A stretch of DNA of 64,000 nt from Kordia periserrulae (lineage in GTDB: Bacteria > Bacteroidota > Bacteroidia > Flavobacteriales > Flavobacteriaceae), in the NCBI RefSeq assembly GCF_003054265.1, contig NZ_QBKT01000005.1, positions 1 through 64,000 on the forward strand, in the 5' to 3' direction. This document shows positions 43,365-52,588 of this stretch, one piece after another (the first letter of the stretch is position 1; each line of letters starts with the position of its first letter). Both the position numbers and the translations under genes were made by a program. The notes under the pieces were generated by a model. That model was not told the DNA's origin and searched no databases. It saw only the letters and a program-made list of their open reading frames with translations.

Positions 43365-45053
43365 ATGGCAGAAATTATAAACATGCCACGATTAAGCGAC
43401 ACCATGGAAGAAGGTGTAGTTGCATCATGGCTAAAACAAGTAGGTGATAAAGTTGAAGAAGGTGACATTCTCGCTGAGATTGAAACTGACAAAGCAACAA
43501 TGGAATTTGAGTCTTTTCATGAAGGAACGTTGCTGTATATTGGTGTTCAAGAAGGCGAAACAGCTCCTGTAGATACCTTATTAGCAATTATTGGAGAAGA
43601 AGGAGAAGATGTAGATGCGTTGGTAAAAGGAGCAGGAAACGCTGAATCGAAAGAAGACGAAAAAGAAGATACGAAAGAAGCTAAAAAAGAAGAATCATCA
43701 TCCAAAAAAGAAGAAACTTCTAGCGAAGAAACTGCGGAAATGCCAGCAGGAGCAGAAGTCGTAACGATGCCACGTTTAAGTGATACGATGGAAGAAGGAA
43801 CGGTAGCTTCATGGTTAAAACAAGTAGGCGATAAAGTTGAAGAAGGTGATATTTTAGCCGAAATCGAAACGGATAAAGCAACGATGGAATTTGAATCGTT
43901 CTACGAAGGAACTTTGCTCTACATCGGAATCAACGAAGGAGAAACAGCACCTGTAGATAGTATTTTAGCCATCATTGGAGAAGAAGGAACAGACGTTGAT
44001 GCGGTGTTAAAAGCTGCAAAATCTGGCGGAAGTGCTAGTAAAAGTTCTTCTTCTGAAGAAAAAGAAACTTCAAGCACTAGTGAAAGTTCTTCAAATGCAA
44101 ACGAAACAAAAGAAGAAACGTCAAAAACAGCATCCAGCAGTACTTCAAATGGTAGAATCATTGCGTCGCCATTAGCGAAGAAAATTGCAGAAGATAAAGG
44201 AATTGATCTTTCACAAGTACAAGGAACTGGCGACAATGGACGTATCATAAAACGCGACGTTGAAAACTACAAACCAACTGCAAAAGAAGCACCAGCAGCC
44301 AAAGAAACAAGTACGGCAGCACCAGCTACAGAATCTGCACCAGCAGTAACAGCATTTGTGCCAGCAGGAGAAGAAAGCAGCGAAGAAGTGAAAAACTCGC
44401 AAATGCGAAAAACAATTGCACGTCGTTTGGGCGAATCAAAATTCACTGCGCCACACTATTACCTTACGGTAGAATTGGACATGGACAATGCGATTGCGTC
44501 ACGTAAAACAATTAACGATATTCCAGACATCAAAGTGTCTTTCAACGATATGGTGGTGAAAGCCTGTGCGATGGCATTGCGCAAACATCCGCAAGTAAAT
44601 ACTACTTGGAATGACGGAACCACTACGTATCACAAACACATTCACGTGGGTGTGGCAGTTGCCGTTGATGAAGGATTGTTAGTACCTGTGTTGAAATTTG
44701 CTGACCAAATGAGTTTGACAACCATTGGCGGAAAAGTACGCGAATTGGCAGGAAAAGCAAGAAATAAAAAAATTGCTCCAGCTGAAATGGAAGGAAGTAC
44801 ATTCACCATTTCAAACTTAGGAATGTTTGGAATTTTAGAATTCACTTCCATCATCAATCAGCCAAACTCGGCAATTTTATCTGTGGGAACCATTGTGCAA
44901 AAACCAGTGGTGAAAAACGGAGAAATTGTGGTAGGAAACACAATGAAAGTTACCTTAGCGTGCGATCACAGAACGGTGGACGGCGCAACAGGCGCACAAT
45001 TTTTACAAACAGTAAAGCAGTATGTAGAAAATCCTGTGACCATGTTAGCATAA
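43365..45053 (+). CDS. pdhC: Dihydrolipoamide acetyltransferase (pyruvate dehydrogenase E2)
   Basis: The 562-residue protein has two nearly identical lipoyl domains (about 1-80 and 127-206), each with the lipoylated Lys in ETDKATMEFES. They are separated and followed by Ser/Glu/Ala/Lys-rich linkers. The E1/E3-binding domain (about 262-300, IIASPLAKKIAEDKGIDL) and the catalytic core (about 340-562) follow, with the active-site HRTVDGATGAQFL. E2 forms the core of the complex and makes acetyl-CoA. It is co-transcribed with pdhA and ends in a strong terminator. Confidence 0.96.
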   Translation: MAEIINMPRLSDTMEEGVVASWLKQVGDKVEEGDILAEIETDKATMEFESFHEGTLLYIGVQEGETAPVDTLLAIIGEEGEDVDALVKGAGNAESKEDEKEDTKEAKKEESSSKKEETSSEETAEMPAGAEVVTMPRLSDTMEEGTVASWLKQVGDKVEEGDILAEIETDKATMEFESFYEGTLLYIGINEGETAPVDSILAIIGEEGTDVDAVLKAAKSGGSASKSSSSEEKETSSTSESSSNANETKEETSKTASSSTSNGRIIASPLAKKIAEDKGIDLSQVQGTGDNGRIIKRDVENYKPTAKEAPAAKETSTAAPATESAPAVTAFVPAGEESSEEVKNSQMRKTIARRLGESKFTAPHYYLTVELDMDNAIASRKTINDIPDIKVSFNDMVVKACAMALRKHPQVNTTWNDGTTTYHKHIHVGVAVAVDEGLLVPVLKFADQMSLTTIGGKVRELAGKARNKKIAPAEMEGSTFTISNLGMFGILEFTSIINQPNSAILSVGTIVQKPVVKNGEIVVGNTMKVTLACDHRTVDGATGAQFLQTVKQYVENPVTMLA

Positions 45054-45067
45054 ACTATAAATACACT

Positions 45068-45095
45068 TTAAAATCCCACGAAAGTGGGATTTTTT
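45068..45095 (+). terminator. Terminator of pdhA-pdhC
   Basis: A 10-bp stem (45070-45079 with 45084-45093) has a GAAA tetraloop and a T-run, 15 bases after the E2 stop. Confidence 0.9.
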
Positions 45096-45122
45096 ATATA
45101 CATCAATCAAAAACCATTATTT

Positions 45123-46070
45123 ATGAAACATTTCAAAAACATCATCGTAGGCTGTTTAGTGACTTTTACAGTCTTTTCGTGTAAAACGAAAGAAGTTGTC
45201 ATACAAGCTCAAGAAGTAGACGATATTGTGTCGTATTTAGCGTCTGACGAATTGGAAGGACGAAACACAGGAACGGAAGGCATTGAAAAAGCAGCAGTGT
45301 ACATTGAAAACTATTTTAAAGAAATCGGTGTGCAACCATATTACGATACCTATCGCGATAGTTTTACGGTAAAAGGCAAAAATGCGTTTAATGTTATCGG
45401 ATATTTAGAAGGAACAGACCCTGTATTAAAAAATGAATTTGTGATTATTGGCGCACATTACGATCATATCGGATTTGGAGAAGAAGTAGATGGCGATACC
45501 ATTGCAAATGGCGCGAATGATAACGCAGCAGGAGTCGGAACCGTAATGACGATGGCAAAATACTTCGCGAAGACTAAAAGCAACAAAAGAAGCATCTTAT
45601 TCACGTTATTTTCTGCGGAAGAAATGGGCTTGCAAGGCTCTAAATACCTAGCAGAAACCTTGAAAAAAGAAAACATTGATTTATATGTCATGCTGAATTT
45701 TGAAATGGTAGGCGTGCCTTTGGTAGACAAAGATTACACAGCATACGTGACAGGATTTGACAAATCGAATCTAGCACAAAAGATGAACGAATACGCTGGA
45801 AAGAAAATTGCTGGTTTCTTGCCAAAAGCAGGCGAATATCGATTGTTTATGCGTTCGGACAATTATCCGTTCTTTAACGAATTTAACGTGCCGTGTCAAA
45901 CATTTTCCACATTCGATTTTACAAACTTCAATCACTATCACAAAGTAGGAGACGAAGCAGATATTATGGACTTCAATCACATGGCAGATTTTGTAAACAC
46001 GTTTATTCCAGCCGTAAAAAAAGCAGTCAACGCGCCAACCAAAGAAATTAAATTGACAACTTCGAAGTAG
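45123..46070 (+). CDS. M28-family metallopeptidase lipoprotein
   Basis: The ATG at 45123 gives a 315-residue protein with a lipobox ending FTVFSC; the longer frame from 45084 would overlap the terminator. M28 zinc-site motifs are GAHYDHIGFG, NGANDNAAGVGTVM and LFSAEEMGLQGSKYL, and a C-terminal TFSTFDFTNFNHYHKVGD supplies the last ligand. It is an envelope-bound aminopeptidase-like enzyme whose substrate peptides are unknown. Confidence 0.92.
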   Translation: MKHFKNIIVGCLVTFTVFSCKTKEVVIQAQEVDDIVSYLASDELEGRNTGTEGIEKAAVYIENYFKEIGVQPYYDTYRDSFTVKGKNAFNVIGYLEGTDPVLKNEFVIIGAHYDHIGFGEEVDGDTIANGANDNAAGVGTVMTMAKYFAKTKSNKRSILFTLFSAEEMGLQGSKYLAETLKKENIDLYVMLNFEMVGVPLVDKDYTAYVTGFDKSNLAQKMNEYAGKKIAGFLPKAGEYRLFMRSDNYPFFNEFNVPCQTFSTFDFTNFNHYHKVGDEADIMDFNHMADFVNTFIPAVKKAVNAPTKEIKLTTSK

Positions 46071-46088
46071 TTTTTGAATAAAAAAGCA

Positions 46089-46136
46089 TCTCGACTGCGC
46101 TCGATGTGATCTATTGAGAAGTACTTTGAAAACAAA
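46089..46136 (-). repeat. Dispersed intergenic repeat, copy 2
   Basis: It carries module A (46089-46104) and module B (46116-46136), exact reverse complements of the two modules at 19153-19194, in swapped order. Confidence 0.8.
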
Positions 46137-46148
46137 CGCATATACTTC

Positions 46149-46169
46149 ATGCTGAACCAGATTCAGCAT
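46149..46169. repeat. Palindromic element
   Basis: An 8-bp perfect inverted repeat with a 5-base loop (ATGCTGAA, then TTCAGCAT) sits next to the dispersed repeat. It is a second REP-like hairpin between the M28 peptidase and SDR genes. Confidence 0.7.
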
Positions 46170-46192
46170 CCCATAAAACCGAAAAAAATAAT

Positions 46193-46873
46193 ATGAAAAA
46201 CGTCATCATCACAGGAACGAGTAGAGGTATTGGTTTTGAACTTGTACATCTATTTGCCAATGCAGGATACAATGTATTGGCGTTGTCGCGAAATGAAAAA
46301 CCGATTTCCAATCTTACGTATGACAATATTACTTCATTCGCTTTTGATTTAAGCAAAGCAGAAGATTACGACCGAGTGACCGATTTCGTAAAAGAAAATT
46401 GGGAACAAGTAGACATCGTCATTCACAATGCAGGTTCGTTGCTCAATCGTCCATTTGGTGAAACCACGATGGAAGATTTTCAGTGGATTTACACCGTAAA
46501 TGTCTTTGGCGTGGCGGAATTGAGTCGCGTATTGTTGCCGTTTATGGTAAAAGGAAGTCACGTCGTTACCATTAGTTCTATGGGCGGAATTCAAGGAAGT
46601 ATGAAATTTCCAGGATTGGCAGCGTACAGTTCTTCCAAAGGTGCGGTAATTATCTTGGTAGAATTGCTCGCAGAAGAATACAAAGACCAAGGAATATCGT
46701 TTAATGTGTTGGCATTAGGTGCCGTACAAACGGAAATGTTGGCTGAAGCTTTTCCAGGCTACAAAGCACCACTAACTGCTGCGGAAATGGCACAATACAT
46801 TTTCGAATTCGCACTCACAGGAAATAAATACTACAACGGAAAAATTATGCAGGTTTCGAGTTCGACGCCGTAA
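46193..46873 (+). CDS. Short-chain dehydrogenase/reductase
   Basis: The 226-residue protein has the NAD(P)-binding TGTSRGIGFELVHLF at its start and the VIHNAGSLLNRPF motif. The catalytic Ser lies in VVTISSMGG and the YxxxK motif in YSSSKGAV. It catalyses oxidation or reduction of an alcohol/ketone substrate that I cannot identify. It is convergent with the beta-propeller lipoprotein gene. Confidence 0.92.
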   Translation: MKNVIITGTSRGIGFELVHLFANAGYNVLALSRNEKPISNLTYDNITSFAFDLSKAEDYDRVTDFVKENWEQVDIVIHNAGSLLNRPFGETTMEDFQWIYTVNVFGVAELSRVLLPFMVKGSHVVTISSMGGIQGSMKFPGLAAYSSSKGAVIILVELLAEEYKDQGISFNVLALGAVQTEMLAEAFPGYKAPLTAAEMAQYIFEFALTGNKYYNGKIMQVSSSTP

Positions 46874-46886
46874 GAAATAGTAAAAT

Positions 46887-47747
46887 TTAATTCTTAAAAA
46901 CTCTAGGATCTCCATCAAAAGCGTCAGTATTCGTCAGTCTTTTGGTGGATTTGTCTTTTAATGAATAGCGGTAAAGCTCCCAATTGCCATCTGTATTACT
47001 GCCATAATAAACCTGTTTTCCATCGGCGCTCCAGCGTGCAATCAATTCGTTGCCTTTGCTGTTGGTGATATTTTCTAATGTGCCTGTTTTGAGATTCATC
47101 AATAGAATATCTTGGTTTTTTGGTTGAAATTTATCAGAGCTAAACACAAGATAATTCGCATCAGGGGAAAGTTCTCCACGTTCATCATTGGACGAATAAT
47201 CTGTTAGTTTTTTGATTTCTCTCGTTTGAACGTTCACTTTATAAATATCATTAGTACCTGATGAATTATTTGTAAAAATAACGTGCCTGCCATCAAAACT
47301 CCAACTCGGATAGTTAGAAAAACCTTGTAAGCTTTCGGTCAAGTTGGTAGTTTCTTTTGTAGTAGTGTCAAACAAAAATACGTCTGACTTACACAAATAT
47401 AACTGCAAAGTTCCATTGGCTGCATAGAGCATGTTTTTATCATCCAATACACAATTTTCAGGATGTGCAATTGCAGTTTCCTTTTTAGTATCAAGGTTTA
47501 GTTCAACACGCGTAATTTGGTCTTTTTCTTGGCGTAAAAAGGAGATGGTATTTTTGGTAATCCAAGTCGGTCCCCATTCTTCATTTGCCGAATTCGTAAG
47601 CTGTGTTGTTTCGCCAGTAGCAACATCCATCAAATAAATATCTGAATTTCCAGTGCGATTGGAAGAAAATAGAAATTCCTCTTTTTGCGCAGTTTGACAA
47701 CTAAAGATAACGAGCAAAAAGGTGAAAATGACGAGGATATTTTTCAT
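46887..47747 (-). CDS. TolB-like beta-propeller (PD40) lipoprotein
   Basis: The ATG at 47747 gives a 286-residue protein with a lipobox ending LVIFSC. It carries about five PD40/WD40-like blades: FLFSSNRTGNSDIYLMDV, PSWSFDGRHVIFTNNSSG, LSPDANYLVFSSDKF and ARWSADGKQVYYGSNTDG. It resembles TolB-type periplasmic propellers but lacks the TolB N-terminal domain. Likely a binding protein in the envelope; partner unknown. Confidence 0.85.
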   Translation of the reverse strand: MKNILVIFTFLLVIFSCQTAQKEEFLFSSNRTGNSDIYLMDVATGETTQLTNSANEEWGPTWITKNTISFLRQEKDQITRVELNLDTKKETAIAHPENCVLDDKNMLYAANGTLQLYLCKSDVFLFDTTTKETTNLTESLQGFSNYPSWSFDGRHVIFTNNSSGTNDIYKVNVQTREIKKLTDYSSNDERGELSPDANYLVFSSDKFQPKNQDILLMNLKTGTLENITNSKGNELIARWSADGKQVYYGSNTDGNWELYRYSLKDKSTKRLTNTDAFDGDPRVFKN

Positions 47748-47834
47748 GAGTATAAAGAATTGATATATTATAATATACACAATCTGCCTATACTTGGATG
47801 AGGTAGACTTATATTTTATGTAAGTTTTGAGAGT

Positions 47835-48701
47835 TTACAACAAAAATTCCTCCACCTTTTGAATTACTTTTTTATTGCCTAAAATTCTACGATGTCCCAA
47901 GCCTTTAGTAAGATGAATATTGCCATTTGGAAGCGCTTTGTGTATAGAATGTGCGCAGCTTACATCCACATCGGAATCGTCTTTATCGTGAACGACTAAT
48001 GTAGGAATCGTGACTTTTTTCGCGACGACACTAGCCGAAAGCTCATCAATATCACCACCATACAATTCGTCTAAAATCGCTTTCATTTTTGTAGCTACAA
48101 TCGGTTTTAGCGTCAGTGCTTTTATAAAGTGAGAAATGATATCTGAAATCATATCTGCAGCGCCAATGGTAACGAGTTTCTTTACCTTCATTCCGTCGTG
48201 AATTGCCTTTAAAAGTGACATACCGCCCAAACTATGTCCAATAGCAAACTCAAACGGGCCATATTGTTTGTCTAGTTCATGAATAGAAGTAATAAACTCT
48301 AACAACGACGATTGATTTCCTTTTAGCTTTCCATGAGAAGTAGCATCAAAACTAATGGTTTGGTAGCCCAATTTTACAAAATGATCTGCAATCTTTACCA
48401 ACTGAGTTCCGCGACCGCTCCAACCATGTGCGAGTAAAATCTTTTTGTCACTTTCACCATAGGAATATACCAACACATCTTTTTCAATTTCAGGAACACG
48501 CATCAAGGTTTGTTCAGAAGCGTTGTCCATGTGAAACTCACGTTTTGGCATTTTGTGCTTGATGGGCATTACAAACAAACGCTTTGCATATTTTGCGGCG
48601 AGCGATGTAGAAATCGCTTGTAAAAAGCGTCCCGTATACAAAATGGGTTTTGGGACTTGTACAGGTGGTTCGGGTTGTGTTTTTGGTGTAGTTTGACTCA
48701 T
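47835..48701 (-). CDS. Alpha/beta hydrolase
   Basis: In this 288-residue protein the oxyanion segment LAHGWSGRG is followed by the nucleophile elbow GHSLGG. LVVHDKDDSDVDV supplies the acid, and the final His is in GLGHRRILG. No signal peptide is seen, but the first 35 residues include a hydrophobic or amphipathic stretch. The substrate is unknown; a small-ester or lipid is typical. Confidence 0.9.
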   Translation of the reverse strand: MSQTTPKTQPEPPVQVPKPILYTGRFLQAISTSLAAKYAKRLFVMPIKHKMPKREFHMDNASEQTLMRVPEIEKDVLVYSYGESDKKILLAHGWSGRGTQLVKIADHFVKLGYQTISFDATSHGKLKGNQSSLLEFITSIHELDKQYGPFEFAIGHSLGGMSLLKAIHDGMKVKKLVTIGAADMISDIISHFIKALTLKPIVATKMKAILDELYGGDIDELSASVVAKKVTIPTLVVHDKDDSDVDVSCAHSIHKALPNGNIHLTKGLGHRRILGNKKVIQKVEEFLL

Positions 48702-48797
48702 TTTTTGGTAAGCTATCTAAGATTCTTCAAAATTCGGGTAAAAATATGAGCTTCAAAAATACATTTTATAGTTTTATGGCAATTGTGTAATAATCGT

Positions 48798-48805
48798 TAA
48801 TTTTG
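48798..48805 (+). promoter_or_regulatory. Candidate -7 box of the M48 peptidase gene
   Basis: TAATTTTG matches TAnnTTTG. The nearest T-rich -33 candidate is 22 bases upstream, slightly long. Confidence 0.4.
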
Positions 48806-48860
48806 TAAGAACCAGTAATGTTCTAATACAAGACAAACCACATTCTAAAAACAATTCAAC

Positions 48861-49682
48861 ATGAAGAAAATAATCGCATTATCCGTATGTATACTTATTT
48901 TATCATGTGCAACCAATCCGTTTACAGGAAAAAAAACCATGGCATTTGTTTCAAATGACCAATTGTTTCCGACGGCTTTTGCACAGTATGATCAATTTTT
49001 AAATGAAAACAAAGTAGTCAAAGGAACTTCGCAATCCGAAATGATTCAACGAGTAGGAGAGCGTATCGCAGTCGCAGCAGAACGTTGGTTAGATGCGAAC
49101 GGAAACGAAGGCTATTTAAAAGATTACCGTTGGGAATACAATTTAGTCGATGACCCAGCCGTAAATGCATGGTGTATGCCAGGCGGAAAGATTGTATTTT
49201 ACACAGGAATTTTACCTGTAGCGCAAAACGAAACAGCGATTGCAGCTATTATGGGACATGAAGTGGCGCACGCGTTGGCAAATCACGGGCAGCAACGTAT
49301 GAGTGCGGCGTATTTACAACAAGGATTGGCAGTAGCAGGAAATATTGCTATCAAAGATGACAAATCGCGTCAAGCGTTCAATCAGTACTATGGTATTGGT
49401 TCTAATGTGTTGGGAATGTTGCCTTTTAGTAGAAAACACGAAAACGAAGCAGATAAAATCGGCATCTATTTGATGGCAATTGCAGGATACAATCCAGATG
49501 AAGCTCCTGAGTTATGGAAACGTATGGGCGCTAAAAGTGGAGGACAGGCACCGCCAGAGTTTTTAAGCACGCATCCTTCAAGCGAAACACGAATTAAAAA
49601 CTTGCAAGCAGAAGCAGATAGAGCCAAAGCAGAAGCGCGAAAATTTGGTGTAAATACCTATCGACCACTAGGAAAATTTTAA
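48861..49682 (+). CDS. M48-family metalloprotease lipoprotein (LoiP-like)
   Basis: The 273-residue protein has a lipobox ending LILSC and the zinc motif HEVAH in MGHEVAHALANHGQQRM. The third ligand is Glu in ENEADKIGIYLM, and the end has THPSSETRI. These proteins degrade or quality-control outer-membrane proteins from the periplasmic side. It lies 130 bases past the divergent hydrolase, with which it shares the intergenic region. Confidence 0.93.
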   Translation: MKKIIALSVCILILSCATNPFTGKKTMAFVSNDQLFPTAFAQYDQFLNENKVVKGTSQSEMIQRVGERIAVAAERWLDANGNEGYLKDYRWEYNLVDDPAVNAWCMPGGKIVFYTGILPVAQNETAIAAIMGHEVAHALANHGQQRMSAAYLQQGLAVAGNIAIKDDKSRQAFNQYYGIGSNVLGMLPFSRKHENEADKIGIYLMAIAGYNPDEAPELWKRMGAKSGGQAPPEFLSTHPSSETRIKNLQAEADRAKAEARKFGVNTYRPLGKF

Positions 49683-49757
49683 ATTAACATACATTCAAAA
49701 ATAAATCTGTATTTTAGAAGCCGTCCATAAAACATGGGCGGCTTTTATTTTGATACT

Positions 49758-51092
49758 ATGGGAAAAACAACACGATTGCAAAAAGGAGACAAAAAACTCA
49801 TCAGTGCTTGGGCATTTTACGATTGGGCAAATTCAGTATATTCATTGGTCGTCAGTACCGCCGTTTTTCCGATATATTATGCAGGCGTTACCAAAGATTT
49901 TGATAGTTATGTTGAAGCATTTAAAACCATCAAGTTTTTAGGAGTTGAAATCAATCCAACATCCTTATACAACTACACGGTTGCGTTTTTTATGTTCATT
50001 GTAGCAATCATATCACCAATACTTTCGGGAATTGCGGATTATACAGGAAACAAGCTCAAATTTTTAAAATTCTTTTGTTTGCTAGGTTCATTGTCTATCA
50101 TCGGATTATTTTTCTTTGAAAACGAAGCCACACTTTGGGTGGGACTCGTATTAACCATCACGTCTGGAATCGGTTTTTGGGGAAGTATTGTATTTTACAA
50201 TGCGTATTTACCCGAAGTAGCACATCCTGAACAGCAAGACCAAGCAAGTGCCAAAGGTTTTATTATGGGGTATATTGGCTCCATTATATTGCTCATTATC
50301 TGTTTGGTCATGATTATGAAACATGACATGTTCGGTTTTAATAATGCAGGAGAAGCGACGCGACTTTCGTTTATTATTGTGGGACTCTGGTGGCTAGGTT
50401 TTGCGCAAATCACCTATAGACGCTTACCGAACAACGTGCATAATAAAAAACCGAAAAAAGGGTATTTAACAAGCGGCTTTAAAGAGTTGGCGAAAGTTTG
50501 GAAAGAATTGAAAAACTACGCTTCCTTGCGTACATTTTTAATATCATTTTTTCTTTTTAGCGTAGGCGTGCAAACCATTATTTACATGGCAGGAATTTTT
50601 GGAAGTGATGAATTGGACTTGCCAAGTGAAAATTTAATTTCAGCCATTCTATTGGTGCAATTTGTGGCTATTTTTGGCGCGTATATCTTCTCTAGAATCT
50701 CTGTAAAATACGGGAATATTACCGCTTTAAAAATTACAATTGTCATTTGGGGATTGGTGTGTTTTGTGGCGTTTTCTTTAGATAAAGACCAAGAAAATAT
50801 ACAGTTATACTTTTATTCGCTTGGCGGATTAATTGGATTAGTGCTTGGCGCGATTCAATCCTTATCGCGTTCTACGTACTCTAAATTATTGCCAGAAACT
50901 GAAGATACAGCGACGTATTTTAGCTTTTATGATGTTACTGAAAAAATAGCAATCGTAGTGGGAATGTTTGGTTTTGGACTTTTAAATGAAATCACAGGCT
51001 CTATGCAATGGTCAGTACTATTTTTGGCGGTTTTCTTTTTGTTGTCGTTTATCATTTTAAGTTTTGTAAAAAAGACCAAGTATGTACAATAA
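49758..51092 (+). CDS. MFS transporter, UMF1 family
   Basis: The ATG at 49758 gives 444 residues; the longer frame adds eight residues without support. About 12 membrane helices are present. The start ISAWAFYDWANSVYSLVVS and GFWGSIVFYNAYLPEVAHPE are typical of UMF1 (Atg22-like) proteins, which in fungi are vacuolar amino-acid exporters. The bacterial substrate is unknown. It is followed 13 bases later by a lipoprotein gene. Confidence 0.9.
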   Translation: MGKTTRLQKGDKKLISAWAFYDWANSVYSLVVSTAVFPIYYAGVTKDFDSYVEAFKTIKFLGVEINPTSLYNYTVAFFMFIVAIISPILSGIADYTGNKLKFLKFFCLLGSLSIIGLFFFENEATLWVGLVLTITSGIGFWGSIVFYNAYLPEVAHPEQQDQASAKGFIMGYIGSIILLIICLVMIMKHDMFGFNNAGEATRLSFIIVGLWWLGFAQITYRRLPNNVHNKKPKKGYLTSGFKELAKVWKELKNYASLRTFLISFFLFSVGVQTIIYMAGIFGSDELDLPSENLISAILLVQFVAIFGAYIFSRISVKYGNITALKITIVIWGLVCFVAFSLDKDQENIQLYFYSLGGLIGLVLGAIQSLSRSTYSKLLPETEDTATYFSFYDVTEKIAIVVGMFGFGLLNEITGSMQWSVLFLAVFFLLSFIILSFVKKTKYVQ

Positions 51093-51105
51093 ATCAATTT
51101 AAAAT

Positions 51106-51810
51106 ATGAAGATTGTACATAAATGTTGGATACCTTTTGCTATACTAATGATATTACTTAATAGTTGTACTCGTGTATTGACCGAATGGGAAAAGTATGG
51201 GCTTAAAGGAAATGTTAAATCAATGAAAGAAGAAGATTTTGAAGTAATTGAAGAATCTGAAAATTGGGATATCGGACCAAAAATGGAATATGGATACGTT
51301 ATAAATTTTGATAAAGAAGGATATTATGAAAATTTGGTTTATCATGATTCAAAAGGAAATTTCATTGAAAAATACATTCCAAAACGAAAAGGTAGAAAAA
51401 TTTATGAAGAACTTCGGTACGATGAAAATAATGAGATAACAAGAAAAATCTTAGTGACATATTCTTCAAATAAAAAAAGGAAATACAAAATTCTAAAAGC
51501 CGATGGAGAATTGCTTAGTAAAAATATTTCTTATGTTGAAAATAAATTGGTTAGCAGGCGTGAAATTTACGTGTATGATGAGTCTTTCGAAAATGATCAA
51601 TTAAAGTTCATTTCAGAGTTTACCTATGATGACAATCAAAATTTAATTAAATACTTACAATTTACTGGAAAAGAAGAAACAGCAAGCTACACCTACAAAT
51701 ATCTTGAATTTGATGACCAAGGAAATTGGACAAAACGCTTGGAATATAACACTCAAAACGATAGCTCAACTCCAGATAAAATCACCATTCGTACTTACGA
51801 ATATTATTAA
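51106..51810 (+). CDS. Lipoprotein with YD-like repeats, unknown function
   Basis: The 234-residue protein has a lipobox ending LLNSC. The body is rich in Tyr, Asp, Asn and Lys and in beta-type repeats (YVINFDKEGYYENLVYHDSKGN; YDENNEITRKI; FDDQGNWTKRLEYNTQ), like the YD/RHS-type repeat sheets found in Bacteroidota lipoproteins. Function unknown. It follows the MFS gene closely and may be co-transcribed. Confidence 0.75.
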   Translation: MKIVHKCWIPFAILMILLNSCTRVLTEWEKYGLKGNVKSMKEEDFEVIEESENWDIGPKMEYGYVINFDKEGYYENLVYHDSKGNFIEKYIPKRKGRKIYEELRYDENNEITRKILVTYSSNKKRKYKILKADGELLSKNISYVENKLVSRREIYVYDESFENDQLKFISEFTYDDNQNLIKYLQFTGKEETASYTYKYLEFDDQGNWTKRLEYNTQNDSSTPDKITIRTYEYY

Positions 51811-51903
51811 AGAAAAATACCCGCAATGTTACGTAACTTCAGAAGAAAGTTGTTTCTCATTAGAAATATAATTATTTTCGAAGCCATTAAAAACCAATCA
51901 AAT

Positions 51904-52506
51904 ATGAAAAAAGCATCCTTACTACTGTTAATTTTTATTTCCCTAACGGCATTTACGTGCGAAAATGAAGCACTCGATTTTGAAGCGGAAGAAGCTGTAA
52001 ATTCGAATACCAATACAAACCCTGCTTTAATTGTAGGTACATGGCAAGCTGTTTCATTGGAAGCTACCGCAGAATCTACCATCACTATTGCTGGGGTTTC
52101 TACACAATCGCTATCCACCATTCAAGGAAGTAATATGGATTACAGAGTAATTTTAGAAGAAAATGGAATGTTCACCTCTGAAGGAAGTTATGACTTAATT
52201 ACAACCGTGACAGCTGACGGAGTTCCTCCGCAAACATACACCTATCCTATTGAAAGTGTAGAAGGAAGCGGAACGTATCAAATCACAGGAAATATGATTT
52301 CTTTCAGCAATTCATTTTACGATTTGCAAGTAGGCGGTACAGGTACAACTACAGGACAAGATAGTACGCCAACACAGTCAGAATATTCGATTAGTGCTGA
52401 CGGACAAACGCTTACGATTATTCAAAACGATACGCAAACACAATCCGAGCAAGGAATTGAGATTACCGCAAATATTTCAGGAGTTTCTGTTTTTACACGC
52501 TTGTAA
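51904..52506 (+). CDS. Lipocalin-like lipoprotein
   Basis: The ATG at 51904 gives a 200-residue protein with a lipobox ending LTAFTC; the longer frame from 51826 has no signal sequence. An acidic Asn-rich linker is followed by a beta-rich domain starting LIVGTWQAVSLEA and ending FTRL, resembling the lipocalin-like domain of many Bacteroidota lipoproteins (a GTW motif near its start). Ligand unknown. Confidence 0.75.
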   Translation: MKKASLLLLIFISLTAFTCENEALDFEAEEAVNSNTNTNPALIVGTWQAVSLEATAESTITIAGVSTQSLSTIQGSNMDYRVILEENGMFTSEGSYDLITTVTADGVPPQTYTYPIESVEGSGTYQITGNMISFSNSFYDLQVGGTGTTTGQDSTPTQSEYSISADGQTLTIIQNDTQTQSEQGIEITANISGVSVFTRL

Positions 52507-52530
52507 AATTCGCTCGCAAGAATTATCATA

Positions 52531-52570
52531 AAAAAAGCTGTTTATAAGAAACCTTATAAACAGCTTTTAT
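52531..52570. terminator. Bidirectional terminator
   Basis: A perfect 16-bp stem (52533-52548 with 52553-52568) has a 4-base loop and A/T flanks on both sides. It lies between convergent genes (lipocalin-like + and thioredoxin -). Confidence 0.9.
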
Positions 52571-52588
52571 ATTTTTTAAAACGAAACT

